A stretch of 64,000 nucleotides of DNA from Marinimicrobium sp050113635 (GCF_050113635.1 NZ_JBNJLT010000002.1:1-64000); one strand, 5' to 3'; positions 15,950-24,231 are shown, numbered from the stretch's first letter. A program made the numbers and translations. Notes: generated by a model not told the origin, from the sequence alone.

Positions 15950-17134
15950 CTACCTCTTGATAATCGTCATTACCGCAATATCGTCGGGGGTCTCACTGGC
16001 CCCCTGTATTCCCAGTGCCTCGCACACCGATTCCATACTTGAACCGTGCTGCTGAACCACGTCCAAAAGCTGCGCTTCTTTGTCGATCAATTCCTTGGGC
16101 GGGAGCACTTCCAGTACCCCGTCGGAGAAACACACCAACGAGAATGTCTCTGGCAGCACACGTTGATAAATCTGCCACTCGGGGTGAGCGAAGATCCCCA
16201 CCGGCTTGCCATTACCCGACAAAAACTCGGCCCGACCATCGGCCACCAGAATCGGCATGGGAAGATGGCCCGCGACTACGTAGCGCATTTCCCGGGTGTC
16301 GGTGTCTATTACTCCGACAAAAAAGGTCAGGTGGTGGTTCAGCCGGGTTTCATTCAGTTCCCGGTTGATCTGCTGCAGCATGGTGTTGGCGCCCGTCTCA
16401 AAGGAGTCCGCATCACAGAACAGCCCCTCCTCACGCACCATACGACTGACCAGATGTTTCAACCAAATCGTGACAAACGCCGACGAGGCCCCGTGGCCTG
16501 ATACGTCCGCCAGATAAAATGCCAAATAGCGCTGCTTGAGGAATGCATAGTCGACAAAGTCCCCGCTGAGGTACAGGGACGGTGCAATATAATGAGAGGC
16601 CTGATACCCCTCCTCCGTGCTTAACGAGGATGGCATCAGCCGCTTTTGCACCTGCCGTCCGGCCTGCTGGTCACGTTCGAGCATGCGCAAATTATCCCGC
16701 AGGCCACGGTTTGCTAATTCCAGCTTGGCGCGATAGCGTTGATTCTGGAGCAATAAATCGCAGCGCTCCAGGGCGCGACGAACGGAGTGAACCAGCATTT
16801 CCATGTCGACAATGGGCTTGATCAGGTAATCACTCGCCCCCAGTCGCAAAGCCGACACCACATCGCCCATTACGCCCGCGCCAGATACCACGATGACCGG
16901 CAAGTCGGGAGAGCTCTCATGGATGGTTTTCAATACTTGCAGGCCATCAAGGCCAGGCATACGCAGATCGGTAATGACCAGTTCGGGAGATTCTTCGCGA
17001 AACGCCGCAAGGCCAGCAGGTCCGTCACAGGCTTCGATCACCCGGAAACCGCTATCTTCAAGATAGGCTACGATACTTTGGCGGACCGGCGCATCGTCAT
17101 CGATGATCAGCAGTTTTCTGCTTTCGTCGGTCAT
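15950..17134 (-). CDS. Response regulator with PP2C-type phosphatase output (RssB-like)
   Basis: A 394-residue protein with a receiver domain (1-125; phospho-acceptor D56 in V-I-T-D-L-R-M-P, conserved K106), a coiled linker (about 130-175) and a SpoIIE/RsbU-type PP2C phosphatase (about 190-394) with S-G-D-F-V-D-Y, A-D-V-S-G-H-G, F-S-D-G-V-L-E and P-D-D-I-A-V-M. The plan and many segments match Pseudomonas RssB. Phosphorylation of the receiver probably controls dephosphorylation of the STAS protein encoded just downstream. Its cognate kinase is not in the window. Confidence 0.92.
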   Translation of the reverse strand: MTDESRKLLIIDDDAPVRQSIVAYLEDSGFRVIEACDGPAGLAAFREESPELVITDLRMPGLDGLQVLKTIHESSPDLPVIVVSGAGVMGDVVSALRLGASDYLIKPIVDMEMLVHSVRRALERCDLLLQNQRYRAKLELANRGLRDNLRMLERDQQAGRQVQKRLMPSSLSTEEGYQASHYIAPSLYLSGDFVDYAFLKQRYLAFYLADVSGHGASSAFVTIWLKHLVSRMVREEGLFCDADSFETGANTMLQQINRELNETRLNHHLTFFVGVIDTDTREMRYVVAGHLPMPILVADGRAEFLSGNGKPVGIFAHPEWQIYQRVLPETFSLVCFSDGVLEVLPPKELIDKEAQLLDVVQQHGSSMESVCEALGIQGASETPDDIAVMTIIKR

Positions 17135-17334
17135 CTGTCAGTCGGTCCGTGCGCCGGAGAAGTAGGAGGTTGCATAAAGCGCAATACACTACTCCCTTAT
17201 AGTATCGGACGCAAGCTGTTCAAAACGGGATTTTTCGACTAAGTTTAAGCTCTCGGAAGGCAATGAGACGCGCGGCCGGGCAACGGTTCTGCCAAGAGGT
17301 TAGAGCGCATTCCAAATCAGCGAGGTAGTGATCG

Positions 17335-17646
17335 ATGGGCGTTAAGGGAAGTGGAGAAGAGCGGCGGGATTTTATTCGGGTGAAAGTGGACTCCCCCCTG
17401 CCCGCCCAACTCTTTGGGGAACAGGTGCAAACCCAAGGGATGTGCCTTAACCTCAGCGGGGGCGGCATGTTGCTGTCGCTGGATCAGGCTTTGCCGCTGG
17501 GTCAGGAGATCGAAGTGACTGTGGCATCCAAGGAAGGACCGAGCCCTACTCTTCGCGCTCGAACCCGCGTCGTGCGCAGCGAACCCGAGGAGGAGCAGCC
17601 AAACCGTCACCGTATTGGTGTCAAAATCCTCGAGATTCTGGACTGA
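17335..17646 (+). CDS. PilZ-domain protein, likely c-di-GMP receptor
   Basis: A stand-alone PilZ domain of 103 residues. The c-di-GMP-binding motifs are complete: R11-x3-R15 (R-D-F-I-R) and N39-x-S-G-G-G. The order of RssB-like, RssC-like, PilZ and MlaA genes resembles the Pseudomonas PA2797-PA2800 region as I recall it. It diverges from the RssB-like gene (about 200 bases between) and converges on mlaA. Confidence 0.9.
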   Translation: MGVKGSGEERRDFIRVKVDSPLPAQLFGEQVQTQGMCLNLSGGGMLLSLDQALPLGQEIEVTVASKEGPSPTLRARTRVVRSEPEEEQPNRHRIGVKILEILD

Positions 17647-17665
17647 ATCAAGCCTGATTAAGGAG

Positions 17666-18442
17666 TCAGAACGGATCTGACTCCGAGCCGTCATCAAAAT
17701 CTCCGTACTCCGACATATCCATATCCGCCCCAAAATCATCCTCGACTTCCCCATCGTTCACCAGGAACTCACGCCGCTGAAGGTAAGCATCGCGAATGAA
17801 CGTATAGTGGTCGCCAGTGAGATGCTCTTCGAGGTCAAGGAGCTGGGAGCGACGATTGATGACACTCATTACCAGAACCGTATTACGGGTGCGGGTATGG
17901 TCGATGTAAAACAGTGGATCCGTCACCCCATCTACGGGCAGAGCGAACGCGTCGCGAACATTACTTGCGCCGAGGAATGGCAACACCAGATAGGGACCCC
18001 GATCAAAGCCCCAAACGGCTAACGTTTGACCGAAATCTTCGTGATCACTGTTTTCCAGGCCCATATGCCGGGCTACATCAAATAACCCGGCGATTCCCAG
18101 CGTCGAATTGATCAGAAAACGACCCGTATCGTGCGCCGCCGAGCCGGGTTTGCCTTGTAACAGGCCATTCAGAGCGCTGGGCACCTCTTTCACGTTGTTG
18201 AACACGTTGCGAACCCCGGTCTGCATAAAATCGGGGGTCACATAACGATAGCCCACGGCAATCGGACGCAGGAAGAAGCGGTCTGTCGTCATGTTAAACG
18301 CATGAACTTTGCGGTTGAACCCTTCCCAGGGGTCATCGAACTCGCCCTCAGCCGCCCAAACGGGCGACACAGCAGCCAACAGCGCTGCGCTGAGCATGGC
18401 GGCAAAAAGCCATCCGGGAACTAAACGGCGGGTTTGCGTCAC
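17666..18442 (-). CDS. mlaA: MlaA/VacJ-family outer membrane phospholipid-retrieval protein
   Basis: MlaA removes misplaced phospholipid from the outer leaflet and passes it to MlaC. The 258-residue protein has a signal peptide (about 1-30, ending P-V-W-A-A) and the family hallmarks D-P-W-E-G-F-N-R and D-R-G-P-Y-L-V-L-P-F-L-G-A-S-N-V-R-D. Most members are lipoproteins, but here the signal ends without a lipobox and no cysteine is present, so it would be cleaved by signal peptidase I and held otherwise. The C-terminal 35 residues are very acidic. Confidence 0.92.
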   Translation of the reverse strand: MTQTRRLVPGWLFAAMLSAALLAAVSPVWAAEGEFDDPWEGFNRKVHAFNMTTDRFFLRPIAVGYRYVTPDFMQTGVRNVFNNVKEVPSALNGLLQGKPGSAAHDTGRFLINSTLGIAGLFDVARHMGLENSDHEDFGQTLAVWGFDRGPYLVLPFLGASNVRDAFALPVDGVTDPLFYIDHTRTRNTVLVMSVINRRSQLLDLEEHLTGDHYTFIRDAYLQRREFLVNDGEVEDDFGADMDMSEYGDFDDGSESDPF

Positions 18443-18685
18443 TACATTTTACCTCTGTCGATCCGACAATTTCGGAAGGCATTCGGCCAGACAGCCTGCA
18501 AGAAGGGAAGCCGGTGTTCCGTCCCTAGAGCGGCAAAGAAAGAACGCCAGAGCCTTTAATCTTACCGACAGATGCTACCATTCATCTGTTAAAAAGTGTT
18601 AGCCCAAAACTCCTTCTGCCTCAATGATTCTTCGTAGAATTGGGCAAGAGCGGCCCCAGGCGCCGGGTCGACCACCTGGGCCTGG

Positions 18686-18729
18686 GCTGGCTTCAGGTTG
18701 GCTTCAGGTTGGCTTTAGGCTGACTTTAG
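18686..18729. repeat. Four tandem 11-bp repeats at the porin 3' end
   Basis: Four consecutive units of the form GYTGGCTTYAG (18686-18696, 18697-18707, 18708-18718, 18719-18729) lie immediately beyond, and overlap, the porin stop codon at 18726-18728. They are near-identical with C/T changes. Confidence 0.85.
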
Positions 18730-19688
18730 AAGGTAACGCTAAGGCCCGCCCCCAGATACTGGTCTTCGCAACGTTCCACGCCACACCCAAGGTCACGGGA
18801 CTCATTGGTGTAGTAGCCGTAAAGCTTGGTACTCGGGCTCAGCCGGTAATCGACACCCACGCTGACAGCCTCTCCACCGCCATGGTTGATATCCGAGGTT
18901 CCGCCCTGCAGTTTGAACGCCCATTGTTCGCTGGCTTCCCACAGCAGAGAGACGAGACTCCCCTCTTCTTCAATCACACCGTCATCGTAGAACTCGTACA
19001 GGGCTCCCACATGCAGGCCGACGGCAGCGAATGAATAGCGCCCGGCGATTCGAAACAGGTCCGCATCGGGCGCCTGAACGCCGGAGTCACCGCCCACGGC
19101 CAGATAAAGGTCCTCGTACTGGAACGTCGTGGCGGCTGAAACCCCCGGATCCAGCCCGTCTTCCTCCGGCGCAATGTAGGCCACTGAGGAAGTGAAGTAA
19201 CGCCCATAGGCCGGGCTGATATACTGCACCACATTATCGGCTCTGACCTCACCAGCGAACAGATAGTTGAGGTCACCTTCCAGGTCATTGAACAGGTCGA
19301 CGGCGTCCTGAATATTCTTCAAAGGGGTATTGAGTTTGCCGGCGATAAGAGAGCCCATGCGACCACGCAGGCCGATGTAGCTGTCGCGCTGGTTAAACGT
19401 CCTGTCATTCTTGTCGCCATCATCAATCTGGACCTCGTACTCCAGCTGATAAATCACCTCCAGCCCCTCGCGCAGCGTTTCCGAGCCACGCACGCCCAGG
19501 CGGGACGCGTTACTCACCAGCTCCGAGGTTCTCTCGCCGGATTCATCCACAGCCTGGAACGATACGTTACCTTTGCCATAAATACGAAAGTCCGCGACCG
19601 CCACGCTCGGCAAGCCCAATAACGCCACCAGGGGTAACCAGCATGATTTCATAGACCAGCATGTTTTCGTCGACCAGCGCGTTTTCAT
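18726..19688 (-). CDS. General outer membrane porin
   Basis: A beta-barrel porin of 320 residues resembling the Gram-negative porin (porin_4/OmpC-like) family: signal peptide (about 1-32, ending S-V-A-V-A), D-F-R-I-Y-G-K-G-N-V at the mature start, G-V-R-G-S-E-T-L in strand 2, a constriction-loop region with S-L-I-A-G-K-L-N-T-P, and terminal phenylalanine (G-L-S-V-T-F) for barrel assembly. The mature protein has two cysteines close together near the C-terminus (C-G-V-E-R-C). The ATG at 19688 has AGGAA six bases upstream. The signal begins with three 6-residue repeats. Seven PhoB-like half-sites lie 94-166 bases upstream, suggesting phosphate control. Confidence 0.88.
   Translation of the reverse strand: MKTRWSTKTCWSMKSCWLPLVALLGLPSVAVADFRIYGKGNVSFQAVDESGERTSELVSNASRLGVRGSETLREGLEVIYQLEYEVQIDDGDKNDRTFNQRDSYIGLRGRMGSLIAGKLNTPLKNIQDAVDLFNDLEGDLNYLFAGEVRADNVVQYISPAYGRYFTSSVAYIAPEEDGLDPGVSAATTFQYEDLYLAVGGDSGVQAPDADLFRIAGRYSFAAVGLHVGALYEFYDDGVIEEEGSLVSLLWEASEQWAFKLQGGTSDINHGGGEAVSVGVDYRLSPSTKLYGYYTNESRDLGCGVERCEDQYLGAGLSVTF
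19635..19688 (-). repeat. Three 18-bp repeats encoding the porin signal N-terminus
   Basis: Read leftward from the start codon, three imperfect 18-bp units encode M-K-T-R-W-S, T-K-T-C-W-S and M-K-S-C-W-L. The third begins with ATG and by itself would start an ordinary-length signal peptide. Confidence 0.85.
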
Positions 19689-19781
19689 AGAAAGTTCCTG
19701 CCTTTAACTCGCTAACGTTTCAATTCAGAGTAGATCATGGTCTTCTCAAAGCCAGAAACCAGGAAGACCGCCCATCGAGAT

Positions 19782-19854
19782 ATGTCGGCTTGATGTCTCT
19801 TTTGTGTCTGTTTAATGTCTATTTTATGTCTTAAAAATGACAGTTTGATGACAG
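19782..19854 (-). promoter_or_regulatory. Array of seven PhoB-like half-sites, 11-bp period
   Basis: Read leftward, seven 7-mers begin exactly every 11 bases: CTGTCAT, CTGTCAT, AAGACAT, TAGACAT, CAGACAC, GAGACAT, CCGACAT. The first pair, CTGTCAT-N4-CTGTCAT, is nearly identical to the E. coli Pho box; the later units keep the -ACAT core. The 4-base spacers are mostly A/T. The array ends 94 bases before the porin ATG, so a PhoB/OmpR-type regulator controlling the porin is likely. The divergent GGDEF-EAL gene starts about 210 bases away on the other side. Confidence 0.75.
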
Positions 19855-20061
19855 CGGTACCCCAGACACTAGTGTGGCACGCCTCGGTTTATTTCGCTTT
19901 TTTAATGTTTACAGGCTACAGTTACAAAACATGGAAGCGGTACCGGTCCCCGTTGGGCGCGGCTTGAGCTGTCACTGGCCCGGCAGCACTGTGTACAATA
20001 GCTCGCCAGGGACACCTGTTGCCCCCTTCAATATTTCAAGATCGCAACCGGCAGAAAATCC

Positions 20062-22158
20062 ATGGCCAAATCGCTAAAAGTATTATTTATTGAAGACTCG
20101 GAAGCGGATATGGAACTCACCGTCGCTGAGTTAACCCACGGCGGTTTCCTCCTAGAGAGCCAACGCGTAGAAACCGAAGAAGAACTGCTCGACGCTCTCC
20201 AGGAAGGCTGGGGGCTGATTATCTGTGATTATCGTATGCCTCGCTTCAGCGCTGAAGCGGCATTGGCAGCCTTGAAACACAGCGGTCGCGATATCCCCTT
20301 CATTATCATGTCCGGCGCGGTGCAGGCGGAAGATACCGTCAACCTGCTTAAACAAGGCGCCCACGACTTTATGGACAAGCATGCGCTGGCACGGCTGATC
20401 CCCGCCGTGGAGCGAGAGCTGCGCGAGGCCGAAGTTCGCCAGGAGCGCCGCCGCGCAGAGGAGCGGGTTCGTATTCTGTCACGAGCGGTAGAGCAAAGCC
20501 CCGTGTCCGTCGTCATTACCGATCCCGAAGGCCAGATTGAATACGTTAACCCCCGTTTCGAGGAGCTCAGTGGTTACAGCGCCGGTGAGGCCACCGGTCG
20601 AAACCTCGGTTTTACACTGCTCGATCAGGACAGTGCCAGCGCCTTGACCGAACTGTGGAATACGGTCAGCACGGGCCGGGAGTGGTCTGGAGAGTTCTGC
20701 AGTGCAAGGCGGGATGGCCAACTGCTGTGGGAGCAGGTCAGTGTGTCACCGCTCACTGACAATGACGGACATATCACCCACTACGTGGTGATTAAGGAAG
20801 ATATCACCGTCCGACGCAGCTATGAGGAACAGTTGCTGCGCCAGGCGCATTACGATCAACTCACCGGCCTGGCCAATCGCGTTCTCATGATCGATCGCCT
20901 GAATGTGGCTTTGGAAGCAGCACAGCGGGACGGCCACCAGTGCGCCCTGCTGGTGATTGACCTGGATCACTTTAAAAACGTCAACGACAGCCTTGGGCAC
21001 AGTGTCGGTGACAACCTCCTCAAAGAGTCCGCCGGTCGCCTGAGCGGCTGTATTCGTGGCGGCGACACACTGGTGCGCATGGGTGGCGATGAATTTGTGG
21101 TCATTCTGCCTCGCGTGGAGTCAGCGCGTGAGGCACAGCAAGTCGCCGAACAGATCGTTCAGCAGTTCGAACGACCTTTCACCATTATCGGGAAACAGTA
21201 CCGGGTGACCGCCAGCATCGGCATCGCCTTTTTCCCCGACGATGGCAAGAACCCGCACCTGGTATTGCGCAATGCCGATTTGGCGATGTACAAAGCCAAA
21301 GACCTTGGCCGCAACCAGTATCATTTCTTCACCGAAGATATCAATCGCCAGTTGATTGAACGGCTGGAGCTTGAAGAGCGCCTTCACCGGGCCCTGGACG
21401 ACAACGAACTCGTTCTGTTTTATCAGCCTATTTACTCACTGGAAGACAACACGGTGGCGGGTGTGGAAGCGTTGGTGCGCTGGCGCCAGCCGGACGGCAG
21501 CATCTGGCTGCCCAATCGTTTCATCCCCCTTGCGGAGGAAATCGGTGTCATTCAGGAACTAGACAATTGGGTACTGAAAACGGCTTTGAGGGCAACCGCC
21601 GCCTGGCTGGCTCGCAGCCAGGGAGGCATTCGCCTCGCGTTGAATATTTCCTCTCAGCAACTTCAGATGCCGGGCTTCAATGAGTATGTGGCAGAACAGC
21701 TCACCGCCAACGGCGTGAGCCCCACACAGCTGGAGCTCGAAATTACCGAGCGCATGCTGGTGGACGACTCCGAAGCGACGCAACACAATATTCGGGCGTT
21801 GTGCGACATGGGCGTCCGGATCTCCATTGATGACTTTGGCACTGGCTACTCGTCACTGGGCTACTTGCAGGATTATCCTTTCCATACACTGAAAATAGAT
21901 CGCAGCTTCGTGTGCAACATCGGCGTGAACACCAACACGTCACAACTGATTGAAACCATTATCACGATGGGACACGGCTTGGGCATGGACGTGGTCGCCG
22001 AAGGCGTCGAGTCGGATATGGAGCGTCAATTCCTGCGCGCACATGGCTGCAATCAGGCTCAGGGATACCTGTTCAGTCACCCGCTCCCACTGGAGCGCCT
22101 CCGCCCAATTCTCAACCAGTTCAGTCCCGCCGCCGAGGGGGTCTCAGGCGCAACCTAG
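20062..22158 (+). CDS. REC-PAS-GGDEF-EAL protein (c-di-GMP turnover)
   Basis: A 698-residue soluble regulator: receiver (1-125; phospho-acceptor in L-I-I-C-D-Y-R-M-P), PAS (about 140-260), GGDEF (about 275-440) and EAL (about 455-690). The cyclase site M-G-G-D-E-F is intact, with an inhibitory-site R-G-G-D five residues before it. The EAL domain keeps E-A-L-V-R-W, the N of N-I-S-S, E-L-E-I-T-E, D-D-F-G-T-G-Y-S-S-L, K-I-D-R-S-F-V and A-E-G-V-E, so both activities look possible. The net direction cannot be read from sequence. It diverges from the porin with the PhoB-like array between. No partner kinase is adjacent. Confidence 0.95.
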   Translation: MAKSLKVLFIEDSEADMELTVAELTHGGFLLESQRVETEEELLDALQEGWGLIICDYRMPRFSAEAALAALKHSGRDIPFIIMSGAVQAEDTVNLLKQGAHDFMDKHALARLIPAVERELREAEVRQERRRAEERVRILSRAVEQSPVSVVITDPEGQIEYVNPRFEELSGYSAGEATGRNLGFTLLDQDSASALTELWNTVSTGREWSGEFCSARRDGQLLWEQVSVSPLTDNDGHITHYVVIKEDITVRRSYEEQLLRQAHYDQLTGLANRVLMIDRLNVALEAAQRDGHQCALLVIDLDHFKNVNDSLGHSVGDNLLKESAGRLSGCIRGGDTLVRMGGDEFVVILPRVESAREAQQVAEQIVQQFERPFTIIGKQYRVTASIGIAFFPDDGKNPHLVLRNADLAMYKAKDLGRNQYHFFTEDINRQLIERLELEERLHRALDDNELVLFYQPIYSLEDNTVAGVEALVRWRQPDGSIWLPNRFIPLAEEIGVIQELDNWVLKTALRATAAWLARSQGGIRLALNISSQQLQMPGFNEYVAEQLTANGVSPTQLELEITERMLVDDSEATQHNIRALCDMGVRISIDDFGTGYSSLGYLQDYPFHTLKIDRSFVCNIGVNTNTSQLIETIITMGHGLGMDVVAEGVESDMERQFLRAHGCNQAQGYLFSHPLPLERLRPILNQFSPAAEGVSGAT

Positions 22159-22216
22159 CCGGGCTGTTTTCGATAACCATACGTAGAACGTCACGGACCG
22201 GAGTCTTCATTACCCA

Positions 22217-22242
22217 TAAAAAACTCCCGCTTACGCGGGAGT
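22217..22242 (-). terminator. Rho-independent terminator after the HAD gene
   Basis: Read leftward: ACTCCCGC, loop GTAA, GCGGGAGT, then six T. About 50 bases beyond the HAD stop. Confidence 0.8.
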
Positions 22243-22293
22243 CAAAGGGTCGCACTGGCGACAGAGTTCATTCTTATCCGTAAACAAGCCGCC

Positions 22294-22974
22294 TTAGGCG
22301 GGCGCAATCACTCGCCAACCCATCGCTCGGGCTTTGGCCTCTAACTCCCGCCCGCCGCTGACCACCGTCGGCATACCGACAGCTTGCAACATGGGGAGGT
22401 CAGACACATCATCCCCATAGGCGTAACACGTCTCGGCAACCGCACCATGCTCCAGCAAAAACTGGTGAATGGCTTGCGCTTTACCGCGACCAATCGTCTG
22501 TGGAGGCAGTAGATTGCCGGTAAACAAGCCATCACACACCTCCAGGTTCGTAGCCAATATATGCCGAACCCCAAGCTCTTCCGCAATGGGCTGAAGCAAT
22601 AACGGAAATGAACCGGAGACAAACACAACCTCCCGACCAGCCCGCTGATGCGCACGCAGTTCCCGCAACGGGTATTCGTGGTAAAAATTCGGCAGCACTG
22701 ACCGTTGATGGTCAAACCATTGCCGAGCCACTTCGGCCACCTGGCACGGGCTGCGACCGGCAAAGTGGCGGTAATAGAGCCGGTTCAGGAACTCCCAGCA
22801 AGCATCCGGGCGCAAATGCGCTTTCAGGTCCTGTTCATAGGCATGGCGACCTGTGTCATCGCCGACCTTTTCATACCAGTACGGTTGAAAACTGAGCATA
22901 CTCTTGACGGAAATAAGTGTGTCATCCACGTCAAAGAACGCGTACGATTTTGATAACGATTCAACAGCGTTCAC
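22294..22974 (-). CDS. HAD-IB family phosphatase, paired with an AfsA-like gene
   Basis: A 226-residue haloacid dehalogenase-superfamily phosphatase of subclass IB (SerB-like). Motif I is F-D-V-D-D-T-L with nucleophile D15 and acid D17, motif II is V-S-G-S near residue 120, the motif III lysine is in G-R-G-K-A and motif IV is G-D-D-V-S-D. The GTG start has AGGAGG six bases upstream. It lies 42 bases downstream of the AfsA-like gene on the same strand and shares its terminator. In A-factor synthesis the AfsA product is a phosphate ester that must be dephosphorylated, so this enzyme is a natural candidate for that step (inference). A phosphoserine or glycerol-3-phosphate substrate is not excluded. 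Confidence 0.88.
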   Translation of the reverse strand: MNAVESLSKSYAFFDVDDTLISVKSMLSFQPYWYEKVGDDTGRHAYEQDLKAHLRPDACWEFLNRLYYRHFAGRSPCQVAEVARQWFDHQRSVLPNFYHEYPLRELRAHQRAGREVVFVSGSFPLLLQPIAEELGVRHILATNLEVCDGLFTGNLLPPQTIGRGKAQAIHQFLLEHGAVAETCYAYGDDVSDLPMLQAVGMPTVVSGGRELEAKARAMGWRVIAPA

Positions 22975-23016
22975 AAAACACCTCCTGTTTAAAAAGCCGT
23001 CCGTTTCCGGCCATCA

Positions 23017-23829
23017 CTAGAAATTATCAACACGACGCAGATCATTAAAATCCACGGCTCCGATTTGTTGCAGTTGATCATCCACTGCTGACAAATGCCA
23101 TTTCTGCGCTTTACTCGCCATGCTCGCTTCACGCTTTCCGATACGTGCTTTGTCCATAGCGGCGAAGGTAAACGTCAGGGAGGACACCTCCACACCACAC
23201 TGACACACAACGGCTTCGGTCACAAACGTCAAACGCCGGGGGTTATCGGTACTCTGCTCCAGGATTCGACACTCGATGCTCGCCGATACCGGGAACGCAA
23301 AGTTGTTGTACTTCACGCCCATATCGTTGAGCACAAAGGCGTAGTCAATGTCGTTCTCGGGTAGAAAAAACTGCTCTACCACAGCCAGCATCCCCTGCCG
23401 CGCCGCCTCGATCAGAATCATGCCCTGCACATGCTGCCCGCTCTGGTGGTCCTGCATCAGTTCGCAACGCTCATCAATCATCAGTTGCATAGTGAATGTT
23501 TCCGCCGTCTGGCGGACGGGCATGGAGATCAACGTGTTTTCCGGACGATGCTTGTGTGTTAACGACGACGGGGCCCGGCCCGGCAACTGATGCCAGAGTG
23601 AGAAATCAAACTGACTCAGGTTCGGGGAGCGAGAGGCTTCGTCCAACAGCGTTTGGACATTTTCATCACTCAAACCTTGACCGGGAACCAAAACGGTCCG
23701 GCCCTGATTCGGCAGCAAAGGAATAGGCAGACTTAATATTCCACGCAAATTGGAATACGTCATGGCATCTTTGCCTTGTACATACGCGGAGAATTTGTCA
23801 CTGACTACGAGAACAATACGCTGGTTCAT
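23017..23829 (-). CDS. AfsA-hotdog-domain protein, putative butenolide/butyrolactone synthase
   Basis: A 270-residue protein whose residues 90-240 look like an A-factor biosynthesis (AfsA) hotdog domain: H-K-H-R-P-E-N-T-L-I-S at 92-102 and D-H-Q-S-G-Q-H-V-Q-G-M-I-L-I-E-A-A-R-Q at 127-145, including the conserved E141 and R144. Streptomyces AfsA has two such domains and joins a beta-ketoacyl-ACP to dihydroxyacetone phosphate; here one domain follows a 90-residue N-terminal region I do not recognise. The start at 23829 (AAGGTG six bases upstream) is preferred to 23874. Paired with a HAD phosphatase downstream. It could instead act as a hotdog thioesterase or dehydratase on another acyl thioester. 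Confidence 0.75.
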   Translation of the reverse strand: MNQRIVLVVSDKFSAYVQGKDAMTYSNLRGILSLPIPLLPNQGRTVLVPGQGLSDENVQTLLDEASRSPNLSQFDFSLWHQLPGRAPSSLTHKHRPENTLISMPVRQTAETFTMQLMIDERCELMQDHQSGQHVQGMILIEAARQGMLAVVEQFFLPENDIDYAFVLNDMGVKYNNFAFPVSASIECRILEQSTDNPRRLTFVTEAVVCQCGVEVSSLTFTFAAMDKARIGKREASMASKAQKWHLSAVDDQLQQIGAVDFNDLRRVDNF

Positions 23830-24049
23830 AAGGTTCACCTTAGTTACCTGTAATGGAATAACGCACACCATCAAGTGTGTCGCCAGATAACTCTTTGCAA
23901 AAAAGCGTCCCGTCTCGCGCAGCGCGGCAAAAAATTTTTACATTCTCCCCTTCAAACGAAGGGCGGATTCAAACGCCACAAAGTAAGTGATTGTTTAATT
24001 TGAATTTTTTTGTTATGAAACCCTGTGACTTTGTAAAGGCCGCTGAGCC

Positions 24050-24164
24050 CTGCACCCCACTGTGCTACTGTTAAAAGCGCCTGCGCCCCACTTAATGGTC
24101 ACAAAGAACACAAAACGGCTAATTTTTAGTCAATTTTATGACGCTTTGCCTGCTGTGCCCCACT
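24050..24164. promoter_or_regulatory. Three 12-bp direct repeats in the divergent control region
   Basis: CTGCACCCCACT (24050-24061), CTGCGCCCCACT (24081-24092) and CTGTGCCCCACT (24153-24164) differ only at bases 4-5 and start 31 and 72 bases apart, near whole turns of the helix. They lie in the 402-base region between the AfsA-like gene (leftward) and the sensory trio (rightward), in otherwise A/T-rich sequence. A transcription factor site is likely; I do not recognise the regulator. The rest of the region holds a small hairpin (CCCTTC/GAAGGG, 23948-23963) and nothing else I can name. Confidence 0.6.
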
Positions 24165-24231
24165 CAAAAACCATAAAGTGACGGCTTTTAGGCGAACCAA
24201 TCGTATTCTTTGCAGAGAACGAGGTTATTGG

